Source of the DNA: CAVTWH01 sp963738365
Lineage (GTDB): Bacteria; Actinomycetota; Actinomycetes; Mycobacteriales; Micromonosporaceae
Reading direction: 5' to 3'
Length of the DNA stretch: 64,000 nucleotides
NCBI GenBank assembly: GCA_963738365.1
Contig: CAVTWH010000008.1
Location: 310,001 to 374,000, forward strand
Part shown: in pieces, positions 56,230 through 64,000 of the stretch
Position numbering within the stretch: the first letter of the stretch is position 1
Layout of the letters: every line of letters starts with the position of its first letter
Program-made: the position numbers and the translations under genes
The notes under the pieces: model-generated
What the model saw: the letters and a program-made list of their open reading frames with translations, nothing else
Databases searched by the model: none
Told to the model about the DNA's origin: nothing

Positions 56230-57603
56230 TTAGAGAAATGCCATCTGTTCGCCCCGGTAGCTGGGCACTGTGGCGACGATCCGGTCCCCGCTGACCAGGT
56301 GCAGCTCGTTCACGTGCTCGCTGAGTTCGCCGGCCTTGGCGTGCCGGAACCACACCCGGTCGCCGACCGCCAGGGTGTCCGCCGCCGGCCCGACCAGCGG
56401 CGTCTGTACCTCCCCGGCGCCCTCCATCGGCAGCGTGCGCAGTCCGGCGGGCAGCCACGGGACCGGCTGGCGGGACTGTTCGGCCGGCCCGGAGGCGATC
56501 CAGCCGCCGCCCAGCACGGTGGCGATGCCGGGGGCCGGGCGGCGTACCACGGACAGGCCGAAGTAGGCGGCCGGCTCCGGCTGCCAGGCGCGGTAGGCGT
56601 CGAACAGCAGCGGGCCGTAGAGGCCGGAGCCGGCGGCGATCTCGGTGACCGCCGGGTCGGCCGCGGTGCGCTCGACGCTGCCGGTACCCCCGCCGTTGAC
56701 GAACTCCAGGTCGGCGTGGCGCCGCACGGCGTCGATCACCGCGCCGCGCCGGGCCACCAGTTCGCGCAGCGAGCGGCGCTGCATGGCCCGGATGGCGGCG
56801 CCGCGCAGCCGGGCGCCCGGCGGCCGGTCGCCGACGCCGGCGATCTGGGCCTCGTAGGCCATCACCCCGACCAGCGCGAAGCCGGGCCGGGCGGCGATCC
56901 GCCGGGCCAGCTCGCCGGCCTGCGCCGGGCTGTGCACCGGGGAGCGGCGCACGCCCACGTGCAGCCGGCCGCCGGCCGGCCGCCAGGAGGCGTCCAGTTC
57001 CAGGCAGACCCGGATGGTGGCGCGCCGGTCGGGGGGCAGTACCGCGTCGATGAAGTCGAGGTGGGCGTCCGAGTCGACGACCAGGGTGACGGCGGCGGCC
57101 AGGGCGGGGTCCCGGGCCAGCCGGCACAGCGCGGCCCGGTCGGCGGTCGGGTAGGCGACCAGCGCGTCGTCGGTGACGCCGCTGCCGACCAGCCAGAGCG
57201 CCTCGGGCAGGGTGTAGCTCAGCACACCGCGCCAGCCGGGCCTGGCCAGCACCCGGCGCAGCAGGTCCCGGCAGCGGACCGACTTGCTGGCCACCCGCAG
57301 CGGCTTGCCGGCGGCGCGGGCGGTCAGCGCGGCGGCGTTGGCGTCGAAGGCGGCCAGGTCCACCAGGCCGAGCGGGGTGTCGAGGCCGGCGCTGGCCCGG
57401 TCGTAGCGGCGGCGGCGCTGGTCCCGGCTCTCCGTGGAGAGCTGATGGTCCCGGCTCTCCGTGGAGAGCTGATGGTCACGGCTCTCCACGGAGAGCTGAT
57501 GGTCACGGCTCTCCACGGAGAGCTGATGGTCACGGCTGTCCACGGGGAGCCGCTGGTTGCGGCGTTCGGTGGAGTTGGCCGGTGGTTCGGACACGTGCTG
57601 CAC
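56230..57603 (-). CDS. Alanine-racemase-fold PLP enzyme (amino acid deaminase / D-threonine aldolase type) with repetitive N-terminus
   Basis: 457 residues from a GTG at 57603 (GGGGAG eight bases upstream). The first 60 residues contain five copies of SRDHQLSVE (see repeat entry). The catalytic domain starts YDRASAGLDTPLGLVDLAAF and has RAAGKPLRVASKSVRCRDLL (the Lys in VASKSVR fits the PLP-binding position), VSYT-like VLSYTLPEALWLVGSGVTDD, VTLVVDSDAHLDFIDAVLPP, RVCLELDASWRPAGGRLHVG and LEFVNGGGTGSVERTAADPA. The end resembles D-threonine aldolase C-terminal domains (VGDRVWFRHAKAGELSEHVN, ELHLVSGDRIVATVPSYRGE) with a metal-binding-like H. The substrate is not clear. It is divergent from the MFS-tmk gene. 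Confidence 0.8.
   Translation of the reverse strand: MQHVSEPPANSTERRNQRLPVDSRDHQLSVESRDHQLSVESRDHQLSTESRDHQLSTESRDQRRRRYDRASAGLDTPLGLVDLAAFDANAAALTARAAGKPLRVASKSVRCRDLLRRVLARPGWRGVLSYTLPEALWLVGSGVTDDALVAYPTADRAALCRLARDPALAAAVTLVVDSDAHLDFIDAVLPPDRRATIRVCLELDASWRPAGGRLHVGVRRSPVHSPAQAGELARRIAARPGFALVGVMAYEAQIAGVGDRPPGARLRGAAIRAMQRRSLRELVARRGAVIDAVRRHADLEFVNGGGTGSVERTAADPAVTEIAAGSGLYGPLLFDAYRAWQPEPAAYFGLSVVRRPAPGIATVLGGGWIASGPAEQSRQPVPWLPAGLRTLPMEGAGEVQTPLVGPAADTLAVGDRVWFRHAKAGELSEHVNELHLVSGDRIVATVPSYRGEQMAFL
57419..57553 (-). repeat. Five tandem 27-bp units inside a coding region
   Basis: Units start at 57419, 57446, 57473, 57500 and 57527. Each contains a short palindrome (CTCTCCGTGGAGAG or CTCTCCACGGAGAG), so the array can fold as a series of hairpins, and each encodes SRDHQLS(V/T)E on the minus strand. 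Units 1 and 2 are identical, and units 3 and 4 are identical. Confidence 0.92.
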
Positions 57604-57708
57604 GGTAGTCGCTCCCCGAGCTAATGCGAAAGACTTTCGTATCACCTTTCCGCCGTAGTGCACAGAGCTGCTACCCCGGACCGGCCGTCCGACACGGGGA
57701 AGAGCAGC

Positions 57709-60057
57709 TTGGCTACAGTGAACAGGTTCGGGGCGGGGTGGTCCCCGGGAGGCGCCACCGGCGCCCACACCGTCGGAGGTGCGGCCATCACGAAATCCCA
57801 GCCGGAACAGCCGGGCGACGTCCCCGCGGTCGGGCTCCCCGACCCGGTCGCCGGGCCGCCGCCCGTCCTGCCGCAGGATGCCGGGTCCCGGGTTGCCGAG
57901 GAGCCGGCCGAGGACGGCGTCGCGGGCGTCAGCGCGCTGCGCGGGCTGCTGGGCGTACGCGCGTTCCGTCGGCTCTGGCTGGTGCTCGGGCTCTCCTCGC
58001 TCGGCGACTGGCTCGGCCTGCTGGCCACCAGCAACCTGGCCCAGCAGCAGGTCACCGGCTCGGCTGCCAAGGGCGTCGCGTTCGGCTCGGTGATCGCCGT
58101 GCGGATGCTGCCCGCGCTGGTCCTCGGGCCGCTCTCCGGGGTGATCGCCGACCGCTGGAACCGCCGGTACACGATGGTCGTCTGCGACCTCATCCGGTTC
58201 GTCTTCTTCGCCTCGATCCCAGCCGTCACGCTGCTCACCACCGATCCCAAGATCGTTATCGGCTGGGCGAGCGTGGCCACCTTCGTCATCGAGTCGGTCC
58301 AGATGGCCTGGGCACCGGCCAAGGAGGCGGCGGTGCCCAACCTGCTGCCGAAGGCCCGGCTGGAGATCGCCAACCAGGTCACCCTCGCCACCACCTACGG
58401 CATCACGCCCGTGGTGGCCGGCCTGCTGCTGGCCTCGGCCACCACGATCATCGACAAGCTCTACACCTCGTCCAACGACAGCCCGGTCAACCCGACACAC
58501 CTGGCGCTCTACTTCAACGCTCTCACCTTCCTGGCCACCGCCCTGGTGGTGTTCTTCGGGATCAAGGAGATCAGCGGGCGGGCGGTCACCCGGCCGGCGA
58601 AGAAGCCGAGCATGCTGCGCGAGCTGGCCACCGGCTGGAAGTACGTCACCCACACCCCGCTGGTTCGCGGCCTGGTGCTGGGCATCTTCGGCGCCTTCGG
58701 CTGCGCCGGCGTGGTGATCGGCACGGCCACCTTCTACACCCGCTCGCTGGCCGCCGGTGACTCGGCGTTCTTCCTGCTCTTCGCCATCCTCTTCGTCGGG
58801 CTCGGGGTCGGCATCGTGGTCGGGCCGAAGATGGTCGGCGCGCTGTCCCGGCGGCGCTGGTTCGGGCTGTCCATCGTGCTCGCCGCCGTCTCGGTGGTGA
58901 TCCTGGGGCTCGCCTTCCACCTGAGCATCGCCGTGGCCGCGGGGCTCGGCGTCGGCGTCGGCGCCGGGATGGCCTTCCTGTCCGGTACCACGCTGCTCTA
59001 CAGCGAGGTCACCGACGACGTGCGCGGCCGGGTCTTCGCCTTCATCCAGACCGGTACGCAGGTTTCGCTGCTGCTGACCATCTCGCTGTCCAGCGTCTTC
59101 TCCGGCTTCGGCGGCTCCCGCCAGGTGGCCGGGCTGTCCCTGTCCACCTCCCGGTTCCTGCTGCTCGGCGCCGGGGTGCTGGGCGTGCTCGCCGGCCTCG
59201 GCGCGCTGCGCCAGATGGACGACAAGCCGGGGGTACCGATCTTCGCCGACCTGATCGGCTCGATGCGCGGGCGACCGCTCGGGGTACCCGAGGTGACCCA
59301 GCGGCACGGCCACTTCCTGGTCTTCGAGGGCGGCGAGGGCGCCGGCAAGTCCACCCAGGTCACCCGGCTCGCCGAGCGGCTGCGCGGGCAGGGGCGCGAC
59401 GTGGTGGTGACCCGGGAACCCGGCGCCACCGAGGTCGGCGCCCGGATCCGCAGCCTGGTGCTGGGCAACGGCCCGACCAGCATCGCCCCGCGCGCCGAGG
59501 CGCTGCTCTACGCCGCCGACCGGGCGCACCACGTGGCCACCGTCATCCGGCCGGCGCTGGAGCGCGGCGCGGTGGTCATCAGCGACAGGTACGTGGACTC
59601 CTCGCTGGCCTACCAGGGCGCCGGTCGTACCCTCCCGGTCGACCAGGTGGCCTGGCTGTCCCGGTGGGCCACCGGCGGGCTCAAGCCCGACCTGGTGGTG
59701 CTGCTCGACGTCGAACCGGCGGTCGGGCTGCGCCGGGTCGCTGACCGGGGCGACTCGCCGGACCGGCTGGAGGCCGAGTCGCTGCCGTTCCACGAGCGGG
59801 TCCGTTACGCCTTCCTCGACCTGGCCGCCGCCGAACCCGCCCGCTACCTGGTGCTGGACGCCACCCGGCCGGCCGAGGCGGTCGGCGCGGCGGTGGACGC
59901 CCGGGTCGACCGCCTGCTCGACCCGCCGCCGAGCCCCCGACCAGCGGCCCACCTCACCGACCCGGTCAGCGGCCGGCCCGCGGGTGATCCGGCGGCTGGG
60001 CAGCCCGGTGGCGGGGAGGCCGGCGGGCGCCGGATCGATGTGGACAGCCGGGTCTGA
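57709..60057 (+). CDS. tmk: Bifunctional MFS transporter / thymidylate kinase fusion
   Basis: 782 residues; the fusion is known in actinobacteria. I use the TTG at 57709 (GGGGAAGAG close upstream); a GTG at 57718 is the alternative. After a polar leader, residues about 80 to 500 form an MFS-type carrier with about 12 helices: FRRLWLVLGLSSLGDWLGLL, IAVRMLPALVLGPLSGVIAD, RWNRRYTMVVCDLIRFVFFA. From about residue 530 the dTMP kinase domain starts: HFLVFEGGEGAGKSTQVTRL (P-loop), DVVVTREPGATEVGARIRSL, VVISDRYVDSSLAYQGAGRT and LKPDLVVLLDVEPAVGLRRV. The kinase makes dTDP from dTMP; the role of the transporter half is unknown. The stop overlaps the holB start (TGATG), so the two replication genes are coupled. 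Confidence 0.93.
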   Translation: MATVNRFGAGWSPGGATGAHTVGGAAITKSQPEQPGDVPAVGLPDPVAGPPPVLPQDAGSRVAEEPAEDGVAGVSALRGLLGVRAFRRLWLVLGLSSLGDWLGLLATSNLAQQQVTGSAAKGVAFGSVIAVRMLPALVLGPLSGVIADRWNRRYTMVVCDLIRFVFFASIPAVTLLTTDPKIVIGWASVATFVIESVQMAWAPAKEAAVPNLLPKARLEIANQVTLATTYGITPVVAGLLLASATTIIDKLYTSSNDSPVNPTHLALYFNALTFLATALVVFFGIKEISGRAVTRPAKKPSMLRELATGWKYVTHTPLVRGLVLGIFGAFGCAGVVIGTATFYTRSLAAGDSAFFLLFAILFVGLGVGIVVGPKMVGALSRRRWFGLSIVLAAVSVVILGLAFHLSIAVAAGLGVGVGAGMAFLSGTTLLYSEVTDDVRGRVFAFIQTGTQVSLLLTISLSSVFSGFGGSRQVAGLSLSTSRFLLLGAGVLGVLAGLGALRQMDDKPGVPIFADLIGSMRGRPLGVPEVTQRHGHFLVFEGGEGAGKSTQVTRLAERLRGQGRDVVVTREPGATEVGARIRSLVLGNGPTSIAPRAEALLYAADRAHHVATVIRPALERGAVVISDRYVDSSLAYQGAGRTLPVDQVAWLSRWATGGLKPDLVVLLDVEPAVGLRRVADRGDSPDRLEAESLPFHERVRYAFLDLAAAEPARYLVLDATRPAEAVGAAVDARVDRLLDPPPSPRPAAHLTDPVSGRPAGDPAAGQPGGGEAGGRRIDVDSRV

Positions 60058-61298
60058 TGGCCGACGTCTTCGCCGCCCTCGTCGGCCAGCACCGGGCCGA
60101 GGCCACGCTGCGTCGGGCCGCCGCCGCGGCGGCCCTGCTGGTGTCCTCCGACACCGATCCGCCGGGCGCGCACGGCGCCGGTGAGGTGCCCGCCGCCCAG
60201 GGCGGCGTGGACCGCGCCGCGATGACGCACGCCTGGCTGTTCACCGGAGCACCAGGCTCCGGACGGTCGGTGGCGGCCCGGGCCTTCGCCGCCGCGCTGC
60301 AGTGCGAATCCGGTGCCGGCTGCGGCAGCTGCGCCGGCTGCCACACCACGCTCGCCGGTACGCACACCGACGTGCGGCTGGTCGTGCCCGAGGGGCTGAC
60401 TATCGCCGTCGGCGACATGCGTGAGCTGGTGCTGCGGGCGGCCGGCGTCGCCGACCGCCGGGCGCTGGCAGGTCGTGGTCATCGAGGACGCCGACCGGCT
60501 CAGCGAGCGGGCCGCCAACGCCCTGCTCAAGGCGGTGGAGGAGCCGTCCCCCCGGACGGTCTTCCTGCTCTGTACGCCGTCCGACCACCCGGACGACATA
60601 CCCGTGACGATCCGGTCCCGCTGCCGGGTGGTGCCGTTGCGCCAGCCCTCCGCCGAGGCGGTCGCCGGGGTGCTGCGTCAGCCGCGACGGTACCCCCGCG
60701 GAGGTCGCGGCCTGGGCGGCCGCCGCTGCGCAGGGGCACGTCGGCCGGGCCCGGCGGCTGGCCCGCGACCCGCCTCGCGGGCCCGCCGCGAGGCGGTGCT
60801 GGCCGTCCCGCGCCGGCTCACCGGCATCGGCGCCTGCTTCGACGCGGCCAGCGCGCTGATCGAGGCGGCCGAGCGGAGGCGGACGCGACCGTCGCCGAGC
60901 TGGACGCTCGGGAGCGCGCGGAGCTGGAGACCGCGCTCGGCGCCGGGGGCACCGGCAAGGGCGCCGCCGGCGCGGCCCGGGGCTCGGCCGGCGCGCTCGG
61001 GAGCTGGACGCGCCAGCACAAGGCCCGGGCCACCCGGGCCCGGCGGGACTCACTCGACCGGGCGCTGGTCGACCTGGCCGGCTTCTACCGGGACGTGCTG
61101 ATCCGCACGCTCCGCGCGCCGGTGCCCCCGGTGCACGTCGACGCTGCTGACACTGTCGCCCGGGCCGCCGGGCGGTGGACGCCGGAGAGCACGCTGCGCC
61201 GGCTGGAGGCGGTCCTGGCCTGCCGGGACGCGATCGAGCTGAACGTCAAGCCGCGGATCGCGGTCGAGGCGATGATGCTGGCCCTCTGGCGCGGCTGA
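60057..61298 (+). CDS. holB: DNA polymerase III subunit delta' (HolB), several frameshifts
   Basis: Clamp-loader subunit. ATG at 60057 overlapping tmk. MADVFAALVGQHRAEATLRR, then MTHAWLFTGAPGSGRSVAAR (P-loop degenerate), the zinc motif ALQCESGAGCGSCAGCHTTL and HTDVRLVVPEGLTIAVGDMR. After a shift near 60468: QVVVIEDADRLSERAANALL, KAVEEPSPRTVFLLCTPSDH, VTIRSRCRVVPLRQPSAEAV. Further indels lie near 60682, 60770 and 60870. The C-terminal domain is ARATRARRDSLDRALVDLAG, FYRDVLIRTL and LRRLEAVLACRDAIELNVKP, ending AVEAMMLALWRG. Length after repair is about 410 residues, normal for actinobacterial HolB. It sits in the conserved tmk-holB-ricT order. Confidence 0.88.
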   Translation: MADVFAALVGQHRAEATLRRAAAAAALLVSSDTDPPGAHGAGEVPAAQGGVDRAAMTHAWLFTGAPGSGRSVAARAFAAALQCESGAGCGSCAGCHTTLAGTHTDVRLVVPEGLTIAVGDMRELVLRAAGVADRRALAGRGHRGRRPAQRAGRQRPAQGGGGAVPPDGLPALYAVRPPGRHTRDDPVPLPGGAVAPALRRGGRRGAASAATVPPRRSRPGRPPLRRGTSAGPGGWPATRLAGPPRGGAGRPAPAHRHRRLLRRGQRADRGGRAEADATVAELDARERAELETALGAGGTGKGAAGAARGSAGALGSWTRQHKARATRARRDSLDRALVDLAGFYRDVLIRTLRAPVPPVHVDAADTVARAAGRWTPESTLRRLEAVLACRDAIELNVKPRIAVEAMMLALWRG

Positions 61299-61303
61299 CC
61301 CGG

Positions 61304-61312
61304 TTATCCACA
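61304..61312 (+). promoter_or_regulatory. DnaA-box-like TTATCCACA between holB and the YbaB gene
   Basis: Exact match to the classical DnaA box, six bases after the holB stop and 112 bp before the YbaB start. Another exact copy precedes the WXG100 gene at 4016, also in an ESX-type context. It may be coincidence. Confidence 0.25.
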
Positions 61313-61423
61313 GGCGTGTGGCCGGTACTTCCCCGGTTGCCCTCAGGTGCCGTACGGTCAGCGCGGGTCACCGCAGCGGAGTGTGCACCTCCGCCGTCGG
61401 GGGCCCAGGGGAGGGGAAGCGGC

Positions 61424-61740
61424 GTGCCGCGGGAGATCGACGAGGCGTTCATCGAGGAGGCGATCGAGCGCTACCAGCGCCTCGACACGCTCCAGGCCGA
61501 GTTCGACCAGGCGGTCCGCGGCGTCGAGGTGACCGTCAAGTCCCCCGACGGCCTGGTCGAGGTGGTGGTCAGCGCCGACGGCGTGATCCGCGCGGTGAAC
61601 CTGGTCGGGTCCCTGGCCGGGCGGGGCAACGCGGAGGTGTCCCGCTCGCTGACCGAGGCGGTGACGGCAGCGGCGGACGCGGCCCGCTGGGCCCGCGAAC
61701 GCTGCACGCCGAGACGTTCGGCAGTCGCCGCCTGCGCTGA
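61424..61740 (+). CDS. YbaB/EbfC-family nucleoid-associated-like protein, one frameshift
   Basis: About 105 residues from a GTG at 61424 with GAGGGGAAGC upstream. PREIDEAFIEEAIERYQRLD is the N-terminal helix, then FDQAVRGVEVTVKSPDGLVE, VVVSADGVIRAVNLVGSLAG and SRSLTEAVTAAADAARWARE, the alpha-beta-alpha YbaB layout. One missing base near 61705 separates this from the end, TLHAETFGSRRLR. Stand-alone YbaB is usually next to recR; this longer-looping type sits beside WXG-like genes, like EspL in mycobacterial ESX loci, so I assign it to that group. Confidence 0.75.
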
Positions 61741-61747
61741 CGCGAGG

Positions 61748-62067
61748 ATGGGAGAGACCGTGGATGCAGGTGCCAGAGGTGGCGACCGGGTCGCCGGGCT
61801 CGCCGACGACCTGACGGTGAGGCGGCCCGGCTGCGGACGCTGGCGCCGCCAGCGCGCGCCTTCGCCGGCGACGGGCCGGGCGCGCTGTTCGCCGCCGGTG
61901 CGGCGCTGCACGCCCAGTGGCCGGCGGCGCTGGCTGCCCGCGAGCGCGAAGCGCTCGACACGGTGCCCGGCTGGCCGGCTGGCCGCGGCGCGCTGCGGCG
62001 CACCGGCCAGGGGTACGCGGCGGCCGAGGACTCCAGCCACCGGGCGCACGGGCGGGCGGCGTCGTGA
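61748..62067 (+). CDS. Small EspC/WXG100-like protein, frameshifted
   Basis: About 105 residues. Start uncertain: ATG 61748 or GTG 61760. Repaired sequence reads VDAGARGGDRVAGLADDLTG, then ARLRTLAPPARAFAGDGPGA, LFAAGAALHAQWPAALAARE and LRRTGQGYAAAEDSSHRAHG, RAAS. It is a helical hairpin with no W-x-G turn but with the size and the Gly-rich mid-turn of EspC-like ESX targets. It starts within 10 bases of the YbaB stop and its stop overlaps the next start (TGATG). At least three indels are needed, so details are provisional. Confidence 0.55.
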
Positions 62068-62749
62068 TGGACGCTGCTGGGCCGGGTCGGCCGCTCCCGG
62101 GGCGGGACCTGCTGGGCCGGGTGGACGACGCACTGGTGGCCGGCGGTGCGCCGGCCGGCGACCCGGTGTGGCCGCTGCTGCGCCGCGCCGGGGCGCTCCC
62201 CGGCGACCTGCTCGACCAGCTGCTCGCCGCCGACCCGGAGCCGCTGACGACGCCGTCGACCAGCTCGTGGCGACGCCCGGGAGCTGCGGCGACCGGTGGA
62301 CACCATCCCCGGCGTGGCCGGGCTGGCGGGGCGCCGCTGCCGAGGCGTACGCCGGCCAGTGGTCGGCCGCCGTCGGCCAGGTCGACCGGATCACCGGCCG
62401 GCTCGGCGCCAGCGGCGACTACGCGGCCGACGTGGCCGCCTGGGTGGCGCGACCCGCCGCCAGCTGGCCGGCGCCGTGGCCGAGTGCCTGGGCAGCACCG
62501 AGGCGGCCGACGGTACGGCTGGCCCGGCCGGGGCCACCGGAGCCGGCCGTGTGCGCCGCCGCCGCGGCGATCGCGGCGCACGTGCTGACCGTGGCGCTGG
62601 ACGCGGCCGACGCCGGGGAGGCGCTGCGCCAGCGCTGGGCCGGCCGGCTGGACGAGGTGCGCTACGCGCCGCCCGCCCCGGTGCCCAGCGGCGCCCCGGC
62701 CGGCGTCCTCGAAGTCGGCACCAGTGACCAACCGTTCCGCCGAGGTTAG
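62067..62749 (+). CDS. WXG-domain-like protein of unknown function, frameshifted
   Basis: About 228 residues from the ATG at 62067 (MDAAGPGRPLPGRDLLGRVD). Segments: DPVWPLLRRAGALPGDLLDQ, LLAADPEPLTT, then after shifts PVDTIPGVAGWRGAAAEAYA, GQWSAAVGQVDRITGRLGAS and GDYAADVAAWV. The W-R-G in PGVAGWRGAAAEAY is placed like the WXG100 turn. The C-terminal helical region (AAAAIAAHVLTVALDAADAG, EALRQRWAGRLDEVRYAPPA) ends GVLEVGTSDQPFRRG. It forms a three-gene cassette with YbaB and the small EspC-like gene. Function unknown; export by the type VII system is a reasonable hypothesis. Confidence 0.6.
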
Positions 62750-62758
62750 GGTTGTGCG

Positions 62759-63598
62759 ATGGGGATGCTCTGCGCGGTGAGCTTCAACCGCTACGGCCGC
62801 CTGTTCTACCTGGACCCGGCCGGCTACGAGGTGAAGGTCGGCGACCGGGTGCTGGTGCCCACCGACGACGGCCCCGAGGTCGCCGAGTGCGTCTGGGCTG
62901 CCCAGTGGGTCACCGAGGAGACCGCCGGCTTCCCGCAGCTGGTCGGCCTGGCCGGCGACGACGACATGCGCCGCGACGAGCTGATGCGCAAGCGCAAGGC
63001 GGAGGCGAAGGTGGCCGCCAAGCGGCTGATCCGCGAGCACGAGCCTGCCGATGCGGGTGGTCGCCGTGGACCACGTGCTGGAGTCGACGTCCGGCTCGGG
63101 CGGCGCGGACCACCATCTACTTCACCGCCCCGCACCGGGTGGACTTCCGGTCGCTGGTCCGCGACCTCGGCGCCACCCTGCACTGCCGGGTGGAGCTGCG
63201 CCAGCTGTCGGCCCGGGACTCGGCGCGGGTGCAGGGCGGCATCGGCTCGTGCGGGCGCGACCTGTGCTGCGCCACGTTCCTCACCGACTTCGAGCCGGTC
63301 ACCATCCGGATGGCCAAGGACCAGGACCTGCCGCTCAACCCGCTGCGCATCTCCGGCGCCTGCGGCCGGCTGATGTGCTGCCTGAAGTACGAACACCCGC
63401 TCTACCAGCAGTTCCAGGCGACCGCTCCGGCGGTCGGGGACCCGGGTGAGCACGCCGGAGGGCGAGGGCCGGGTGGTCGGGCACAGCGTGCCCCGGGACA
63501 CGGTGACGGTCCGGCTGGACGCCGACGGGTCGCGCTGCTCCTGCTCGCGCGCCTCGGTCTGCGGCTCGCGGCAGGCGTACGAAGAGCGCCACGGATAG
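62759..63598 (+). CDS. ricT: PSP1-domain protein RicT (YaaT homologue), frameshifted
   Basis: About 280 residues, ATG at 62759 (MGMLCAVSFNRYGRLFYLDP). PSP1 region: YEVKVGDRVLVPTDDGPEVA, MRKRKAEAKVAAKRLIREHE; then after shifts YFTAPHRVDFRSLVRDLGAT and LHCRVELRQLSARDSARVQG. The Cys motifs GSCGRDLCCATFLTDFE and SGACGRLMCCLKYEHPLYQ are those of RicT, which in Bacillus subtilis binds Fe-S clusters with RicA/RicF and affects mRNA processing. The tail is EGRVVGHSVPRDTVTVRLDA and CSCSRASVCGSRQAYEERHG. Indels are near 63045, 63103 and 63447. The holB-ricT neighbourhood is widely conserved. Confidence 0.87.
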
Positions 63599-63607
63599 CC
63601 GCGGCAC

Positions 63608-63817
63608 GTGCGCTCACGAGCGGATCACCGTGACGGTCGCATCGAGGATCTGGAGCGGCTGGAGGAGACGCTGGAGGTCCTGAGTGACCCGGCGACCCTG
63701 CGCAGACTCGCCGAGTCGGATGCGGAACTGGTCCGGGGCGATGGAGTTACCGCTGAGGACCTTGCCGAGACCATGCGGCGCAGACGCTCAGCCGCTGATC
63801 GGGCGAGCGGAACGTGA
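63608..63817 (+). CDS. Orphan, N-terminally short antitoxin-like protein (Phd/YefM C-terminal type)
   Basis: 69 residues from a GTG at 63608. The middle RIEDLERLEETLEVLSDPAT, LRRLAESDAELVRGDGVTAE, DLAETMRRRRS resembles the C-terminal toxin-neutralising part of Phd/YefM antitoxins, but the N-terminal DNA-binding half is lacking and no toxin follows; the next gene is a probable methyltransferase. It starts only 10 bp after ricT. It could instead be a small regulator; the assignment is tentative. Confidence 0.45.
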   Translation: MRSRADHRDGRIEDLERLEETLEVLSDPATLRRLAESDAELVRGDGVTAEDLAETMRRRRSAADRASGT

Positions 63818-63856
63818 CCGAGGCCGCCGGTCGCCTGCCGCCGGTAGCCTGGCTGT

Positions 63857-64000
63857 ATGAAGCCGGACGAACCCACCCCGTTCGCGGATATCGACAGCGC
63901 GCCGCCGGACCGGGCGGCGCTGCTCACCCGGTCCCTGGTCGAGCTGGCCGCCCACCCGGAGATCCAGCGGGTACGCCGGCTGGCGCTGGCCGAGCTGCGT
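63857..64000 (+). CDS. Start of a probable SAM-dependent methyltransferase (runs off the window)
   Basis: ATG at 63857 (MKPDEPTPFADIDSAPPDRA), followed by LLTRSLVELAAHPEIQRVRR and LALAELR at the window edge. This pre-motif helix pattern (HPEIQRVRRLALAEL) typically precedes the L-D-x-G-x-G SAM-binding motif in class I methyltransferases, which would lie just outside. Only 48 codons are visible, so the call is an inference. Confidence 0.45.
   Translation, partial: MKPDEPTPFADIDSAPPDRAALLTRSLVELAAHPEIQRVRRLALAELR

Noticed and set aside
57605..59952. Upstream part of a very long (1,240-codon) minus-strand frame
   Set aside because: Only the end (56230 to 57603) encodes a recognisable protein. 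The rest is antisense to the MFS-Tmk gene and is low-complexity Gly/Arg/Asp.

Overview
The window is very GC-rich, densely coded DNA from an actinobacterium, most likely a member of the Micromonosporaceae. That family-level assignment is my inference from gene content and GC; the phylum is clear from EccB/EccE/mycosin, BldG, an MFS-dTMP kinase fusion, and a TopA with a Lys-rich tail and no zinc fingers. I see no tRNA, rRNA or CRISPR array.

Accessory half (1 to about 34.3 kb). It starts with a GNAT acetyltransferase fragment and a small holin-fold membrane protein. A type VII secretion (ESX) locus follows: eccE and eccB (divergent), two WXG100 genes, the mycosin protease, and an SseB-domain protein translationally coupled to a 120-aa partner. 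From 8.2 to 21.2 kb lies a secreted LamG/FG-GAP/beta-trefoil protein divergent from a roughly 2,300-residue Rhs protein. The Rhs protein ends in a pretoxin-Hint domain plus a 113-residue C-terminal module I do not recognise, and overlaps a 295-aa candidate immunity gene. Then come an alpha/beta hydrolase lacking its nucleophile, a ROK regulator, a CPA2-type antiporter, a secreted 5'-nucleotidase, acetyl-CoA synthetase, a Fic-like protein, a Pro-rich membrane protein and a HAD phosphatase. A 27-bp direct repeat brackets a truncated tyrosine integrase and two small unknown genes (32.0 to 34.3 kb).

Core half (35.2 to 64 kb). The order is a Tad/Flp pilus operon (CpaE-like, TadA, TadB, TadC, Flp-like pilin, TadE, TadG-like), an MrfA-like helicase, bldG with an anti-sigma kinase-like gene, H+-pyrophosphatase, a lipoprotein, an unknown gene, topA, a sugar-lactone oxidase divergent from a TetR regulator, a DUF11-type surface protein, an Ala-racemase-fold enzyme, MFS-tmk fusion, holB, a YbaB/WXG-like cassette, ricT, an orphan antitoxin-like ORF and the start of a probable methyltransferase. 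This resembles the acs to holB neighbourhood I recall from Streptomyces coelicolor (bldG, hppA, topA, tmk, holB).

Many genes (eccE, the first WXG100, mycP, the SseB gene, the LamG gene, Rhs, acs, holB, the WXG-like pair, ricT) are interrupted by single-base indels, whereas others (topA, hppA, the helicase, the tad genes) are clean over kilobases. Conserved protein continues across every shift, so I treat these as single genes carrying probable sequence errors and give whole-gene coordinates. Several minisatellite-like tandem repeats (18, 24, 27, 36 and about 70 to 105 bp units) are scattered through the window.
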